This document shows, piece after piece, positions 8,848 to 17,236 of a stretch of DNA of 51,856 bases; positions within the stretch are counted from its first letter, which is position 1, and each line of letters starts with the position of its first letter. The translations under genes were made by a program, and so were the position numbers. The stretch comes from Candidatus Uhrbacteria bacterium CG10_big_fil_rev_8_21_14_0_10_48_11 (GTDB lineage Bacteria; Patescibacteriota; Patescibacteriia; GWA2-46-9). The stretch spans positions 58,901-110,756 of the forward strand of contig PFET01000005.1 in the NCBI GenBank assembly GCA_002793855.1, read 5' to 3'. The notes beneath the pieces are model-generated. The model ran no database searches. It was not told the origin of the DNA and saw only the letters and a list, made by a program, of their open reading frames with translations.

Positions 8848-9423
8848 ATGCGTCATCATCATTTTGATCGATTGTTTTTTTCTTGGACAGTGTTCGCGAT
8901 TGCTATTACCTGTGTCATGTTGCTTTCCTATGCTATCGGGCAACAAGTACTTCGTCTGTCCGCTAACGACCCGCAGGTAGAGATTACCGAAGAGGTTACT
9001 CAGGTACTTGCTAGTGGAGTGTCGCCAGCCAATATCCTACCCAACCAGCAAGTTGACCTTGCTCGCAGTCTTGGGGTGTATGTAATGATACTGGACGACC
9101 AAGGTAAGGCGCTTGGTTCAACGGCGATGCTTGACGGAAAATCTCCTTCGGTACCTTTAGGTGCGCTTGCCTACGCAGCTGCACACGGAGACAATCGTAT
9201 TACTTGGCAGCCAAAAGCAGGCGTTCGTAGCGCCGTTGTTATTCGTCCGTACACGAACGGCAGCACCCATGGTTACGTTGTTGCTGGCCGTTCTCTGCGT
9301 GAGGTGGAGAAACGAATCGACGTACTAACCGTACTTTCGTTTACAGCATGGTTGATTACGTTATTTATTGTTGCCGGTGCGTTAATTGTAAAAGACTTTA
9401 TTACTAGACGTCATAAAAAGTAG
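8848..9423 (+). CDS. membrane protein with a sensor-like extracytoplasmic domain
   Basis: A 191-residue protein with the topology of a sensor-kinase input half: TM1 near residues 10-32, an extracytoplasmic segment of about 110 residues (YVMILDDQGKALGS, PSVPLGALAYAAAHGDNRITW, AVVIRPY, GYVVAGRSLREVEKRIDVL), TM2 near 160-182 and a short basic tail. The DDQGKALGST and VVAGRSLREVE stretches resemble double-Cache/PAS-like domains of histidine kinases, but no kinase, HAMP or GGDEF domain follows. The ATG at 8848 is chosen over a GTG 12 bases upstream. Function unknown. Confidence 0.6.
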   Translation: MRHHHFDRLFFSWTVFAIAITCVMLLSYAIGQQVLRLSANDPQVEITEEVTQVLASGVSPANILPNQQVDLARSLGVYVMILDDQGKALGSTAMLDGKSPSVPLGALAYAAAHGDNRITWQPKAGVRSAVVIRPYTNGSTHGYVVAGRSLREVEKRIDVLTVLSFTAWLITLFIVAGALIVKDFITRRHKK

Positions 9424-9493
9424 AATAGCGTTGACCAGTCCCTTCTGTGTTTGTAACTTTGCTTTGAAAGTGGTTGCCATGTAACGTATTGCG

Positions 9494-9516
9494 CCTACCT
9501 CTATAATAGGGGTAGG
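9494..9516. promoter_or_regulatory. inverted repeat over a -10 box upstream of the cupin gene
   Basis: CCTACCTCTAT (9494-9504) and ATAGGGGTAGG (9506-9516) form 11-bp arms with one mismatch around one base. A TATAAT hexamer (9502-9507) lies in the middle, so a bound protein would block RNA polymerase. The right half, TATA(A/C)TAGGGGTA, recurs at 28404-28416. Confidence 0.45.
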
Positions 9517-9552
9517 ATAGTAACAGCAACGCTTATTACCTAGGCAAAAATT

Positions 9553-9945
9553 ATGCATGGCTACGTAGCAAATATCGAGCAGCAGACAGAGGAGAATGAA
9601 AATTTTAGACAGGTGCTCTATACGGCAAAGCACAGTCAACTTGTTGTGATGACGATTCAAGTTGGAGACGACATTGGCGAAGAAGTTCATGAACTTGATC
9701 AATTTTTGCGTATCGAATCAGGACATGGGGTAGCGGTTCTTGATGGTATTAGCCATGAGGCGAGTGCGGGTTATGCGATTGTGGTACCCGCGGGTACACG
9801 ACATAATATCAGCAATACCGGAGACCAACCTTTAAAATTGTATACCGTGTACTCGCCACCAGAACATAGGGATGGCGTTGTGCGCAAGACTAAAGCAGAT
9901 GCCTTAGCAGAAGAAGAACATTTTGAGGGCAAGACAACTGAATAA
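9553..9945 (+). CDS. single-domain cupin protein
   Basis: A 130-residue beta-barrel cupin of the mannose-6-phosphate-isomerase-like (cupin_2) type. The first metal motif region is GDDIGEEVHELDQFLRIESG and the second is AIVVPAGTRHNISNTG. The usual HxH pair is reduced: motif 1 offers EEVH and motif 2 offers RHN, so metal binding may be altered. Small cupins of this type are common and lack a single assigned reaction. The gene stands alone, with an inverted repeat over its probable -10 box, so expression is probably controlled. Confidence 0.75.
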   Translation: MHGYVANIEQQTEENENFRQVLYTAKHSQLVVMTIQVGDDIGEEVHELDQFLRIESGHGVAVLDGISHEASAGYAIVVPAGTRHNISNTGDQPLKLYTVYSPPEHRDGVVRKTKADALAEEEHFEGKTTE

Positions 9946-10002
9946 TTACTACCAGCAACGACATAGTAAGTAGCTATCGAATTTGTCAGACAGGTACGTC
10001 TT

Positions 10003-10590
10003 ATGCATTTCTCTCTTGAGCTTATTGTCAATTGGCTGTTTGCTTACCCCTACCTTGTTTTGTTTCCCGCCGTTGTTATCGAAGGGCCCATCGTTACGGT
10101 GCTCGCTGGATTTGCGGTGTCCCTTGGCTATCTAAATTTTTTGCTAGCGTATACCCTTGTTGTTGTTGGCGACCTCGTCGGTGATTCTTTATATTATGCG
10201 CTTGGAAGGTGGGGGAGAGATAGCTCCTTGCATCGTTGGGGTCGTCTCGTTGGGGTAACTCCTGAGCGCGTCGAACGTCTCGATCAGCATTTTGAAGCGC
10301 ATACCGGAAAAACGTTACTTGCCGGAAAGTTTATGCACGCCATCGGTGGCGCTATTTTGGTCGCCGCAGGAGCTGCTCGCGTACGTTTTTTAACGTTTAT
10401 CTGGTATAACTTATTAGGAACTTTACCAAAGTCTTTTCTATTGCTTCTTGTTGGTTACTACTTTGGCAAAGCTTACGCAACCATCGATCGCTACTTGAAT
10501 TATACTGGAATTGCCATTATTATCTTGGTTGCCTTTGTTTTTCTTCTTCAGTTTATCGTGCGCAGTTTGCGCAAAAAAAGTAGAAAATAA
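10003..10590 (+). CDS. DedA/VTT-family membrane protein
   Basis: A 195-residue DedA-family membrane protein with the conserved features FPAVVIEGPIVTVLAGFAVS, then GDLVGDSLYYALGRWG, the amphipathic F[M]HA-type segment TLLAGKFMHAIGGAILVAAG, and three C-terminal hydrophobic helices. DedA proteins are implicated in lipid-carrier and phospholipid scrambling across the membrane, which fits the uppP, LssY_C and glycosyltransferase genes nearby. It precedes the alpha/beta hydrolase gene by 14 bases. Confidence 0.85.
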   Translation: MHFSLELIVNWLFAYPYLVLFPAVVIEGPIVTVLAGFAVSLGYLNFLLAYTLVVVGDLVGDSLYYALGRWGRDSSLHRWGRLVGVTPERVERLDQHFEAHTGKTLLAGKFMHAIGGAILVAAGAARVRFLTFIWYNLLGTLPKSFLLLLVGYYFGKAYATIDRYLNYTGIAIIILVAFVFLLQFIVRSLRKKSRK

Positions 10591-10604
10591 AGTAGCGCTC
10601 ACGT

Positions 10605-11435
10605 ATGGACTCATCAGAGTTAGAAAAAAAGTACGTCGAAACAGACGCCGGTAAGGTGTTTTATTTTACCGATCACGCTTTTCCTAATCGGCCATGGATT
10701 ATTTTGCTGCACGGACTTTCCTCAAATCATACAACGTGGTGCTTGGTAGTGGTCTCCTTACGCGCCAAGCACTACAATACCTTGCTTGTCGACCTTCGAG
10801 GTCACGGCTACTCCGACAAGACGCGTCGGCGTCACCTCTACAGCTTTTCACGTTTTTCAGAAGACCTTAATCAGGTAGTACAAGTAGAAAGCGTTGATAA
10901 TTTCATACTTGTTGGCTACTCATTTGGTGGTTTCGTCGCGCTTGACTACGCGCTGCGTTATCCAAAGTCGGTGCGCGGGTTACTACTTATCTCGACCAGT
11001 TATGTAAACCCCTTTGTTGCTCGGGGACTTACCTTGTTTTCTTATGTTGTCAGCTTTTTCTTGAACGGTATTGCCTACCTTTTGCTTTGGCAGCGTCGAC
11101 GGCAGTATCATTACTACGTATACGAAAAAACAAATCAAAATGGCTATTGGTTTTCAGTGTATGAAGGGTTAAAAACGATGCCTGTTGCCGTTAATCTTTG
11201 GTTAGTGGCGCTTATGGGAACGGCAAATTTTAGCAAGGCGCTTCGTAAGATGCAAGTGCCGACTATGGTGGTGCGGGCAAAACACGACCCCTTTTTTACT
11301 GAGCATGAAGCAAAAGAGATGGCTGAAGCACTTGATGCCGAACTCGTAACGGTTGACCACCAAACGCACTTTCTTGCTACACATGCGCAAGAGGCGGTTA
11401 CGGAGATTATCCTTGAGTTTATTGCCAAGCTATGA
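10605..11435 (+). CDS. alpha/beta-fold hydrolase
   Basis: A 276-residue alpha/beta hydrolase. The oxyanion-hole strand is ILLHGLSSNHTTW, the nucleophile elbow is GYSFGG near residue 107, a late acid lies in VVRAKHDPFF, and a His in TVDHQTHFLATH. A hydrophobic cap region spans roughly residues 138-170, so a lipid-like or membrane-associated substrate is possible. The true substrate is unknown. Its TGA stop overlaps the ATG of the glycosyltransferase gene (ATGA), so the two are coupled, possibly in glycolipid metabolism. Confidence 0.85.
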   Translation: MDSSELEKKYVETDAGKVFYFTDHAFPNRPWIILLHGLSSNHTTWCLVVVSLRAKHYNTLLVDLRGHGYSDKTRRRHLYSFSRFSEDLNQVVQVESVDNFILVGYSFGGFVALDYALRYPKSVRGLLLISTSYVNPFVARGLTLFSYVVSFFLNGIAYLLLWQRRRQYHYYVYEKTNQNGYWFSVYEGLKTMPVAVNLWLVALMGTANFSKALRKMQVPTMVVRAKHDPFFTEHEAKEMAEALDAELVTVDHQTHFLATHAQEAVTEIILEFIAKL

Positions 11436-12595
11436 GGATAGCACTTTTTACTGATACTTTTTTGCCACAAACAAATGGCGTAGCAACTGTTGTTGCTGCT
11501 TCGGCAGCAGGGTTGGCGGCACAAGGTCATCAGGTGTGCGTGGTCACAAACTCTTCAGCAAAACAACATGCGCACTCAACAGTAACAAAAGAGGGGTACC
11601 AGCTCATTACGGTTCCCTCGGTACGATTTCCTTTATATCCAGGGGAGCGTTTGGCAATTCCTCTCGGTCGTACTGTATACCAAATGAAACGATTTCATCC
11701 GCAACTTATTCATGCGCATACGCCTTTTTCTGTTGGTATGGAAGGCCTCTACTTGTCCCGCGTTTTTAAAATTCCGCTTGTTGGTACCCATCATACCTTT
11801 CATGATCACTATCTCAAACATGTAAAGTTAGATTTTTCTTTTGGCCGATGGATTTCTTGGAAGTATATCGTTGGGTTTTATAACCGTTGTCGTTACGTGT
11901 TGAGTCCTAGTAAAGCACTGGCAGACGCACTTGAGTTACACGGTCTTGTTCGTCCAATTACCGTCTTGTCAAATACCATTGATGCTTCCTGTTTTATGCC
12001 GGCAACGACCAAGACGCGACAAGCGTTTCGAGCAGTTCTCGGGGTAGCGGGGATTGTGTTTGTGTATGTTGGACGTTTGAGCTATGAAAAAAATGTGACC
12101 GATGTTATTACCGCATTTGCCATTGCCGTTATTAAATTGCCGACTGCCATTTTGCTCATCGTTGGCGATGGTCCGGAACGTGCCGATTTAGAGGCTCTCA
12201 GTAAAAAGCTTGCTGTCGACGATCGTGTGCTCTTTTTGGGAATACGCCGCGGTGATGCATTGCGGCAGGTATTGCAGGCGGCAGATGTATTTGTTACCGC
12301 AAGCCAAAGTGAAAATATGCCGATGACTGTTCTTGAGGCGATGGCAAGCGGGCTGCCTGTTATCGGGGTTCAGGCACTCGGGGTGCCGGAGCTTATCAAA
12401 GAAGGTGAGAACGGTTTTTTGGTACCACCAGGTGATCATCAACGTTTTGCAGATGCGTTTATTATCTTAGCCAAGGATTCTGCGCTTCGTCATTCGTTTG
12501 GCGAGGCCTCTCGGCAGCGTGTTGTTTCTCAGTATGACCCAGGTAAATTACTTACTCGGCTTGAACATCTTTATCAGCAGGTAGTAAACGACTAG
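11432..12595 (+). CDS. GT4-family glycosyltransferase
   Basis: A 387-residue retaining GT-B glycosyltransferase. The N-terminal domain opens with ALFTDTFLPQTNGVATVV and contains HAHTPFSVGMEGLYLSR. The C-terminal nucleotide-sugar domain has FVYVGRLSYEKNV, VGDGPERADLEAL and the ENMPMTVLEAMASGLPVI acceptor/donor motif. The pattern matches mannosyl- or glucosyl-diacylglycerol synthases (PimB/MgdA/DgdA-like). It probably builds a membrane glycolipid or wall polymer. It overlaps the hydrolase by four bases and is followed two bases later by another glycosyltransferase. Confidence 0.88.
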   Translation: MRIALFTDTFLPQTNGVATVVAASAAGLAAQGHQVCVVTNSSAKQHAHSTVTKEGYQLITVPSVRFPLYPGERLAIPLGRTVYQMKRFHPQLIHAHTPFSVGMEGLYLSRVFKIPLVGTHHTFHDHYLKHVKLDFSFGRWISWKYIVGFYNRCRYVLSPSKALADALELHGLVRPITVLSNTIDASCFMPATTKTRQAFRAVLGVAGIVFVYVGRLSYEKNVTDVITAFAIAVIKLPTAILLIVGDGPERADLEALSKKLAVDDRVLFLGIRRGDALRQVLQAADVFVTASQSENMPMTVLEAMASGLPVIGVQALGVPELIKEGENGFLVPPGDHQRFADAFIILAKDSALRHSFGEASRQRVVSQYDPGKLLTRLEHLYQQVVND

Positions 12596-12597
12596 CA

Positions 12598-13617
12598 ATG
12601 AAAATTTGTCTCTACCTCGAATTCTCACAATTATTCAACGGGCGACTATTCCGTAACGTCGGTACGGGTCTTTTAAGCTCGTACAAGAATCAGCAAGCCA
12701 TTTTGCGTAAGCTCAATATTCCGTTTACCGAGTCGCCAAAGAGTCAGTACGATTTACTGCAAATTAATACGCCGTGGCTTCGTTCTCTTTTCCTTATGCG
12801 GCGCGCTCGTCGGCGGGGGATACCGATCATTGTCTGGGCACACGTGACGGCAGAAGATGCGCGCGAGGTATTTCGTTTTGGTAAATATGTCAGTGGCTTT
12901 ATCCGTCGCTACCTTACGTATGCTTACGGCCTGGCGGATATTGTTCTCTGCCCAACGGCCTATACTCGTGGACTACTTATTGGTTATGGACTCCCAGAAG
13001 AAAAATTGGTTGTGCAATCTAACGCGGTTGATGTTCAGCGCTACGCCTTTACATCAGAGAGGCGAACGTCTGGTCGGCAACGGTATCACGTTGCCGATGG
13101 GCATTTGGTGGTTGGTACGGTCGGACTTGTCATTCCACGAAAAGGCATTGCTACCTTTCTCCAGCTAGCAGGTCGTTTTCCAAATGCTTCATTTTTATGG
13201 TTTGGCAAATGCTACTCGTCCTTGCTCACTAAACGGCTTCCTCGCGTGCGACCAAAAAATGTTCGTTTTACCGGTTTCGTTGAGGACATTCAGGAAGCAT
13301 TCAGCACTATCGATATTTTTGTTTTTCCTTCAAAAGAGGAAAATGAAGGTATGGCCATTTTAGAAGCGGCTGCCGCCGGGCGACCTATTCTCGTTCGCGA
13401 TATTCCCGCCTATGCATCATGGCTTGAAAATGAAAAAAATTGCCTCAAAGCAGCAACCGACGAAGTATTTTTTTTGCAGATTGAACGACTGTTGCACGAT
13501 GCTTCTTTGCGTCAGCGCTTACAGCAAAACGCTGTGGTCTTGGCTGAAGCTTTTTCGCTTCCGCGGGCAGCAACTAAAATGAATGTACTATACGAACGTC
13601 TCTTGAGCTGTACTTGA
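12598..13617 (+). CDS. glycosyltransferase, GT-B fold (GT4-like)
   Basis: A 339-residue GT-B enzyme. The N-terminal half shows YLEFSQLFNGRLFRNVGTGL and QINTPWLRSL. The C-terminal half carries VGLVIPRKGIATFLQLAG, FTGFVEDIQEAF and EENEGMAILEAAAAGRPILV, the E-x7-E region of GT4 enzymes. It is shorter and more divergent than the preceding gene. The two-base spacing suggests consecutive steps in one glycan or glycolipid pathway. The donor and acceptor are not identifiable. Confidence 0.82.
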   Translation: MKICLYLEFSQLFNGRLFRNVGTGLLSSYKNQQAILRKLNIPFTESPKSQYDLLQINTPWLRSLFLMRRARRRGIPIIVWAHVTAEDAREVFRFGKYVSGFIRRYLTYAYGLADIVLCPTAYTRGLLIGYGLPEEKLVVQSNAVDVQRYAFTSERRTSGRQRYHVADGHLVVGTVGLVIPRKGIATFLQLAGRFPNASFLWFGKCYSSLLTKRLPRVRPKNVRFTGFVEDIQEAFSTIDIFVFPSKEENEGMAILEAAAAGRPILVRDIPAYASWLENEKNCLKAATDEVFFLQIERLLHDASLRQRLQQNAVVLAEAFSLPRAATKMNVLYERLLSCT

Positions 13618-13801
13618 ACCCGAGTAACTAACCAGATTATCCGGCATCTAGACGGTAGATGAGATCGCGCGTTGAACGGTTCAATCGGTTGTTATCGGTC
13701 GAAGAGGTTAGGCGCCGTAGTTGGTTAGCCGTGGTACACTACCCTAGTCTTTGTAACCCTGAAAGAATAACAGCCGGATGTTGTAGTACTATTATAGTCC
13801 T
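13618..13801. other. intergenic region with small inverted repeats
   Basis: This 184-base gap precedes the ECF sigma gene. It holds CATCTA/TAGATG arms at 13645-13661 and TTGAA/TTCAA arms at 13672-13684. A GTGGTACAC element near 13732 resembles the extended -10 boxes elsewhere. TATAGT (13793-13798) lies only three bases before the start codon, too close for a leaderless start. No T-run terminator is seen. Confidence 0.35.
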
Positions 13802-14371
13802 ATGGAATCGCTTACCGATGAAGCAGTAGTTCATAAAGTACAAGAAGGGGACAGCGAAGCTTTTGGCGTACTCGTTGAACGGTACGAGCAGAAGATGTTG
13901 CGCTATGCCAGAAAGTTTCTTTTTGGGAGGGAAGACGCCGAAGATGTAGTGCAGGAAGTTTTTTTAAAAGCGTATGCGAATATTAAGGGGTTTCAAGCCA
14001 GTCGTCGGTTTTCACCGTGGCTTTATCGCATCGCGCACAATGAATTTTTAAATACCATCCACAAACGTGCGCGCCTTCCCGTCCCGTTTTTTGATCCCGA
14101 TACCCTATTTCCGCATCCACTCTCTAACGAATCAGCAGATCGGGCAGTAAACGAGAACGAGTTGAGAGCAGCATTGGAACATTCACTCGACAAGCTTGAT
14201 GCAAAGTATCGTGAACCACTTGTGCTCTATTTTTTTGAAGACCTGAGCTATCAGGAGATTGCGGAAGTGATGCAAATTCCGGTTTCAACCGTCGGGGTAC
14301 GCATCAGTCGAGGAAAACAGCAGCTTATCAATCGTTCGCCAGAATTACGTAGCGCCTATGGAACACCATAA
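13802..14371 (+). CDS. ECF-type RNA polymerase sigma factor
   Basis: A 189-residue group 4 sigma-70 factor. Region 2 is visible in ERYEQKMLRYARKFL with REDAEDVVQEVFLKAY, followed by FSPWLYRIAHNEFLN. Region 4 contains LDAKYREPLVLYFFEDLSYQEI and STVGVRISRGKQQL. It would direct polymerase to stress- or envelope-related promoters. Its 3' end overlaps a gene for a membrane protein by 14 bases; in this arrangement the partner commonly acts as the anti-sigma factor. A secreted protein gene follows at 15330 and may be a target. Confidence 0.9.
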   Translation: MESLTDEAVVHKVQEGDSEAFGVLVERYEQKMLRYARKFLFGREDAEDVVQEVFLKAYANIKGFQASRRFSPWLYRIAHNEFLNTIHKRARLPVPFFDPDTLFPHPLSNESADRAVNENELRAALEHSLDKLDAKYREPLVLYFFEDLSYQEIAEVMQIPVSTVGVRISRGKQQLINRSPELRSAYGTP

Positions 14372-15137
14372 CTCAAACAGTATAAAACTGTCACAGCGTA
14401 TTCTTGACAAGATAACGCAAGGTGAAGTGACGATGCGGCCGCGCTGGCACTTTGTGCTGAAGAGTGGGCTCTTGCTTACCGGCATCGCGCTTCTGGTGCT
14501 GACCATCATCTTTATTGTCAGTCTTGGTTTTTTTGTTCTCCATCTAAGCGGGGTGTGGTTCGTGCCGGCTTTTGGCTGGGGCGGACTTGGTACCTTTTTG
14601 CGTTCGCTACCGTGGCTGCTTATTGGTACGGCGCTTGTATTTGTGGGTCTACTGGAAACACTCGTCAGCTACTACCCGTTTGCGTACCGACGGCCGCTCT
14701 TTTTCTCTGCCATTGGTGTTGTTGCGCTTGTTTTAGTAGGTGGATTTTTTCTCGCGCAAACACCGATTCATCGTCAACTGCTTCTTAGTGCAGAGCGTGG
14801 TGAACTCCCGGTTGGGGGAGATATCTACCTCGGATTTGGCGGTCAACGTTTTGCCGACGTACATCGCGGTGTCGTTACGGTCGTTGCGGACGAGCAGTTT
14901 GATATGCAAACCCATAACGGTGGGACCATTCACGTAACAGTAACACCACAAACAAGATTTCCATTTGGGTTAGCGCTCGAGACGGGGGATAGCGTTGTCG
15001 TATTTGGTCCTCTCGTCCAGGATAGCGTCCAAGCGCTTGGCATTGGACGTATCGATAGTGACGGCATTCAACCGCAACCATTTCCGTATCAGCGACAAAT
15101 TCGTTTTTTTCAGGGAAGACCAAGCGGCCCGCAATAA
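14358..15137 (+). CDS. membrane protein, candidate anti-sigma partner
   Basis: A 259-residue protein. A cytoplasmic N-terminus of about 30 residues precedes three hydrophobic segments (about 33-61, 77-97 and 110-131). After that comes an extracytoplasmic domain of about 125 residues with short beta-like strands (VHRGVVTVVADEQFDMQTHN, IHVTVTPQTRFPFG, LETGDSVVVFGPLV) resembling an OB or DUF5666-like fold. No zinc-binding anti-sigma motif (HxxxCxxC) is present, so an anti-sigma role rests on the 14-base overlap with the sigma gene alone. No terminator separates it from the sigma gene. Confidence 0.6.
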   Translation: MEHHNSNSIKLSQRILDKITQGEVTMRPRWHFVLKSGLLLTGIALLVLTIIFIVSLGFFVLHLSGVWFVPAFGWGGLGTFLRSLPWLLIGTALVFVGLLETLVSYYPFAYRRPLFFSAIGVVALVLVGGFFLAQTPIHRQLLLSAERGELPVGGDIYLGFGGQRFADVHRGVVTVVADEQFDMQTHNGGTIHVTVTPQTRFPFGLALETGDSVVVFGPLVQDSVQALGIGRIDSDGIQPQPFPYQRQIRFFQGRPSGPQ

Positions 15138-15329
15138 GTTAAATACAGTATCTTCATATTGTAGTAAGAGTTTGAGGGTTGGGGGCTCTGCCACACACAC
15201 GAGAGTAGAATAAAAGGGCTTTCCCTCAATCCTCTCCATTCGTCGCCTAGGACGAAATAAAACACAGCTGCAGTCTGTAGTAGATAGCGTACGACGTACT
15301 TTACTTAGTTTCGTTTAACCATTATACCT

Positions 15330-15800
15330 ATGAAAAAGAAATATATTGGCTACGCTCTTCTGCCGTTTCTTGGGGTTGGACTCCTTGGGATAACAGCAGC
15401 TTCAGCGCACGGTTCGTTTGGAGGGTTTGGGTTTGGCGTCTCAGCACTTTCACCAGACGAGGTAGCAACTCGTCAGGAAGCTCGCTTTGAAGCCGAGGCA
15501 AATTTACTCGGCGTCAGCGTCGACGTCATTAAAGACGGCTGGTCACAAGGCAAAACGTTGCAAGACATTGCGACCGCACAGGGTATCAGTGCTGATGAGC
15601 TAAAAACAAAAATGGAAACGGCTGCTGAGAACCAGCAGAAAACAAACCTGCAGGCATTGGTTGACAAAGGAGTCATTACGCAAGCCCAGGCAGATCAATG
15701 GTTGAAGCTCATGCAAGATCGTGTTGCTAATTCGCCACAGGATGGTTCTGGTAGACCAGGGAGAGGTATGCACCGAGGTGGCGGCTTTTTTCCACTCTAA
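15330..15800 (+). CDS. secreted helical protein, unknown function
   Basis: A 156-residue protein with a clear signal peptide (residues 1-26, ending ITAASA before HGSFGG). The mature part is helical. It contains LGVSVDVIKDGWSQGKTLQDIATAQGIS, a motif seen in small DUF2680-like or spore-coat-like secreted proteins, followed by a second amphipathic stretch LVDKGVITQAQADQWLKLMQD. The tail is Gly/Arg/His-rich (GRPGRGMHRGGG), which could bind metal or polyanions. It lies 192 bases after the sigma/membrane pair and ends at a strong terminator, so it has its own promoter. Confidence 0.7.
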   Translation: MKKKYIGYALLPFLGVGLLGITAASAHGSFGGFGFGVSALSPDEVATRQEARFEAEANLLGVSVDVIKDGWSQGKTLQDIATAQGISADELKTKMETAAENQQKTNLQALVDKGVITQAQADQWLKLMQDRVANSPQDGSGRPGRGMHRGGGFFPL

Positions 15801-15844
15801 GCTTATTCACCCTTTCGTGTATTAGGTCGACACGGTAAGGAAGT

Positions 15845-15892
15845 CTAAGGCGCTCTGCTTCGGTTTCAGGAGCAGAGGCCCTAGATTTTTTT
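15845..15892 (+). terminator. rho-independent terminator after the secreted protein gene
   Basis: Stem parts CTA, GGC and CTCTGCT (15845-15859) pair with AGCAGAG, GCC and TAG (15871-15884), with one bulge and a loop of about 11 nt. ATTTTTTT follows. Confidence 0.8.
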
Positions 15893-16004
15893 AGTATTTT
15901 TTGTTGTCGCGTAGAGCTATGGCTTCTTGACAGCAACAACAGTAGAGATAAGATCAACAGATAGTGTGCCAACTGGCCACTACTTTATTTCATAACTTTT
16001 TTCT

Positions 16005-16592
16005 ATGGGTAGTTCTCTTAAGGGGGTGCTTATTGCTGGTGCAGTAATCATTTTTGTTGGACTTGGTTACGCGTATTACGTAGGCATACAGCAGCCGACA
16101 GCTTCGCCGACCGGTACAGATACGACCACAGATCAAATGAATAATGCAATGGACAGCACTGCAGGCTCGATGAACGGAACCGACTCCGGCATGACGGAGC
16201 AGAACGAAAGTGCCGCGGTGGAAAAAACAGAGAACGGTGCTTCTGATACCATGCAAAACAATGACGCAATGGTGAACACTAATGTCGGTGCTAACGTTTC
16301 TATCGACACCAGTGCGAGCGTAAAGACGTTTACGTTGTCTGCGCAGAATTACTCTTTTACACCGTCTGAAATTCGGGTAAAAAAGGGGGACACCGTCAAG
16401 GTAGTACTCAGCTCTGCTAACGGCTTTCACGATTTTGTCATTGACGAATTTAACACTAAAACGAATCGTGTTTTAACCGGCGAAACAGCCGAGACTCAGT
16501 TTGTAGCCGACAAGACCGGTACGTTTCAGTTCTACTGCTCGGTTGGAAACCACCGCGCTCTTGGTATGGTGGGAAATCTGATTGTCGAGTAG
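16005..16592 (+). CDS. membrane-anchored cupredoxin with a Met-rich linker
   Basis: A 195-residue type 1 copper protein. An N-terminal anchor (about residues 6-27) is followed by a low-complexity linker (28-105) rich in Thr, Asn, Asp and Met, including at least six Met. The plastocyanin-like domain runs from about 108 to 195 with the complete ligand set His142 (GFHDFVIDEF), Cys178, His183 and Met188 (FYCSVGNHRALGM). It should carry electrons or store copper outside the membrane. It lies six bases before the DUF2231 gene. The linker resembles the Met/Asp-rich protein at 28441. Confidence 0.9.
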   Translation: MGSSLKGVLIAGAVIIFVGLGYAYYVGIQQPTASPTGTDTTTDQMNNAMDSTAGSMNGTDSGMTEQNESAAVEKTENGASDTMQNNDAMVNTNVGANVSIDTSASVKTFTLSAQNYSFTPSEIRVKKGDTVKVVLSSANGFHDFVIDEFNTKTNRVLTGETAETQFVADKTGTFQFYCSVGNHRALGMVGNLIVE

Positions 16593-16598
16593 GAAACC

Positions 16599-17150
16599 AT
16601 GGGAAACATCTTCTTTCATCCGATGGTCGTTCATTTTCCTATCGCTCTCTTTACCGTTTACAGTGCGATGGAGTTCGTTCGCTGGCGGCACCTTACCAAG
16701 TTGCCGTTCTGGGAGGGGACCAAAGCCGTACTGGTTATTGTGGGAACGGTCAGTACCTTTGTTGCTCTGCAGTCCGGAGAAGCCATAGAGCAGAAGTTTC
16801 TAGGAGACGCGTCACTCTGGCCTGTCATTCGCGCGCATAATACGTGGGCAAACGTAACAGCTTGGATTTACGGCATCATTGCTGTGCCTTACTTCTTAAA
16901 GTTGATTAAAGATCACGGTTACCTCGCAGCACTTGAAGCAAAACTCCGCGGTCACTATCAGTCATTTATGCGGTTGTTAAATTCGGCGGCTATGTTCGCT
17001 GTCTCAATGACTGCCAGTCTTTGGATGTTGCCGCTTGCACTTTTTGGCCTCGTAGCAGTAACCATTACCGGCGCACTTGGTGGCAGTATCGTTTTTGGGC
17101 CAAACGCTGACCCTTTCATTTCGTTTGTCTATAGTATTTACGGTTTTTAG
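16599..17150 (+). CDS. DUF2231-family membrane protein
   Basis: A 183-residue protein with the DUF2231 hallmark near the N-terminus (FFHPMVVHFPIALFTVYSAME), a second motif HNTWANVTAWIYG and four hydrophobic helices. The paired His residues at helix ends suggest heme or metal binding, as proposed for the family, but no activity is established. It directly follows the cupredoxin gene, so an electron-transfer or copper-related partnership is plausible. A strong terminator lies 13 bases after the stop. Confidence 0.85.
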   Translation: MGNIFFHPMVVHFPIALFTVYSAMEFVRWRHLTKLPFWEGTKAVLVIVGTVSTFVALQSGEAIEQKFLGDASLWPVIRAHNTWANVTAWIYGIIAVPYFLKLIKDHGYLAALEAKLRGHYQSFMRLLNSAAMFAVSMTASLWMLPLALFGLVAVTITGALGGSIVFGPNADPFISFVYSIYGF

Positions 17151-17163
17151 TTTGCTTGTCGCC

Positions 17164-17197
17164 AGAAAAAGCCCCCGTTTTTAGTGGGGCTTTTTCT
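17164..17197 (+). terminator. rho-independent terminator after the cupredoxin operon
   Basis: Perfect 12-bp arms AGAAAAAGCCCC (17164-17175) and GGGGCTTTTTCT (17186-17197) with a 10-nt loop, then more T residues. Confidence 0.92.
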
Positions 17198-17236
17198 TTT
17201 TACTCAAAATCAGCTAGGCTATGAACACTCAATACT

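Noticed and set aside
13672-13684. tRNA-like T-arm (GAACGGTTCAATC)
   Set aside because: No acceptor, anticodon or D-arm can be folded around it; it is only a short inverted repeat.
14875-15239. Antisense frames over the sigma-partner gene
   Set aside because: They are shadows of a coding strand with clear membrane-protein features and have no start signal or recognisable domain.
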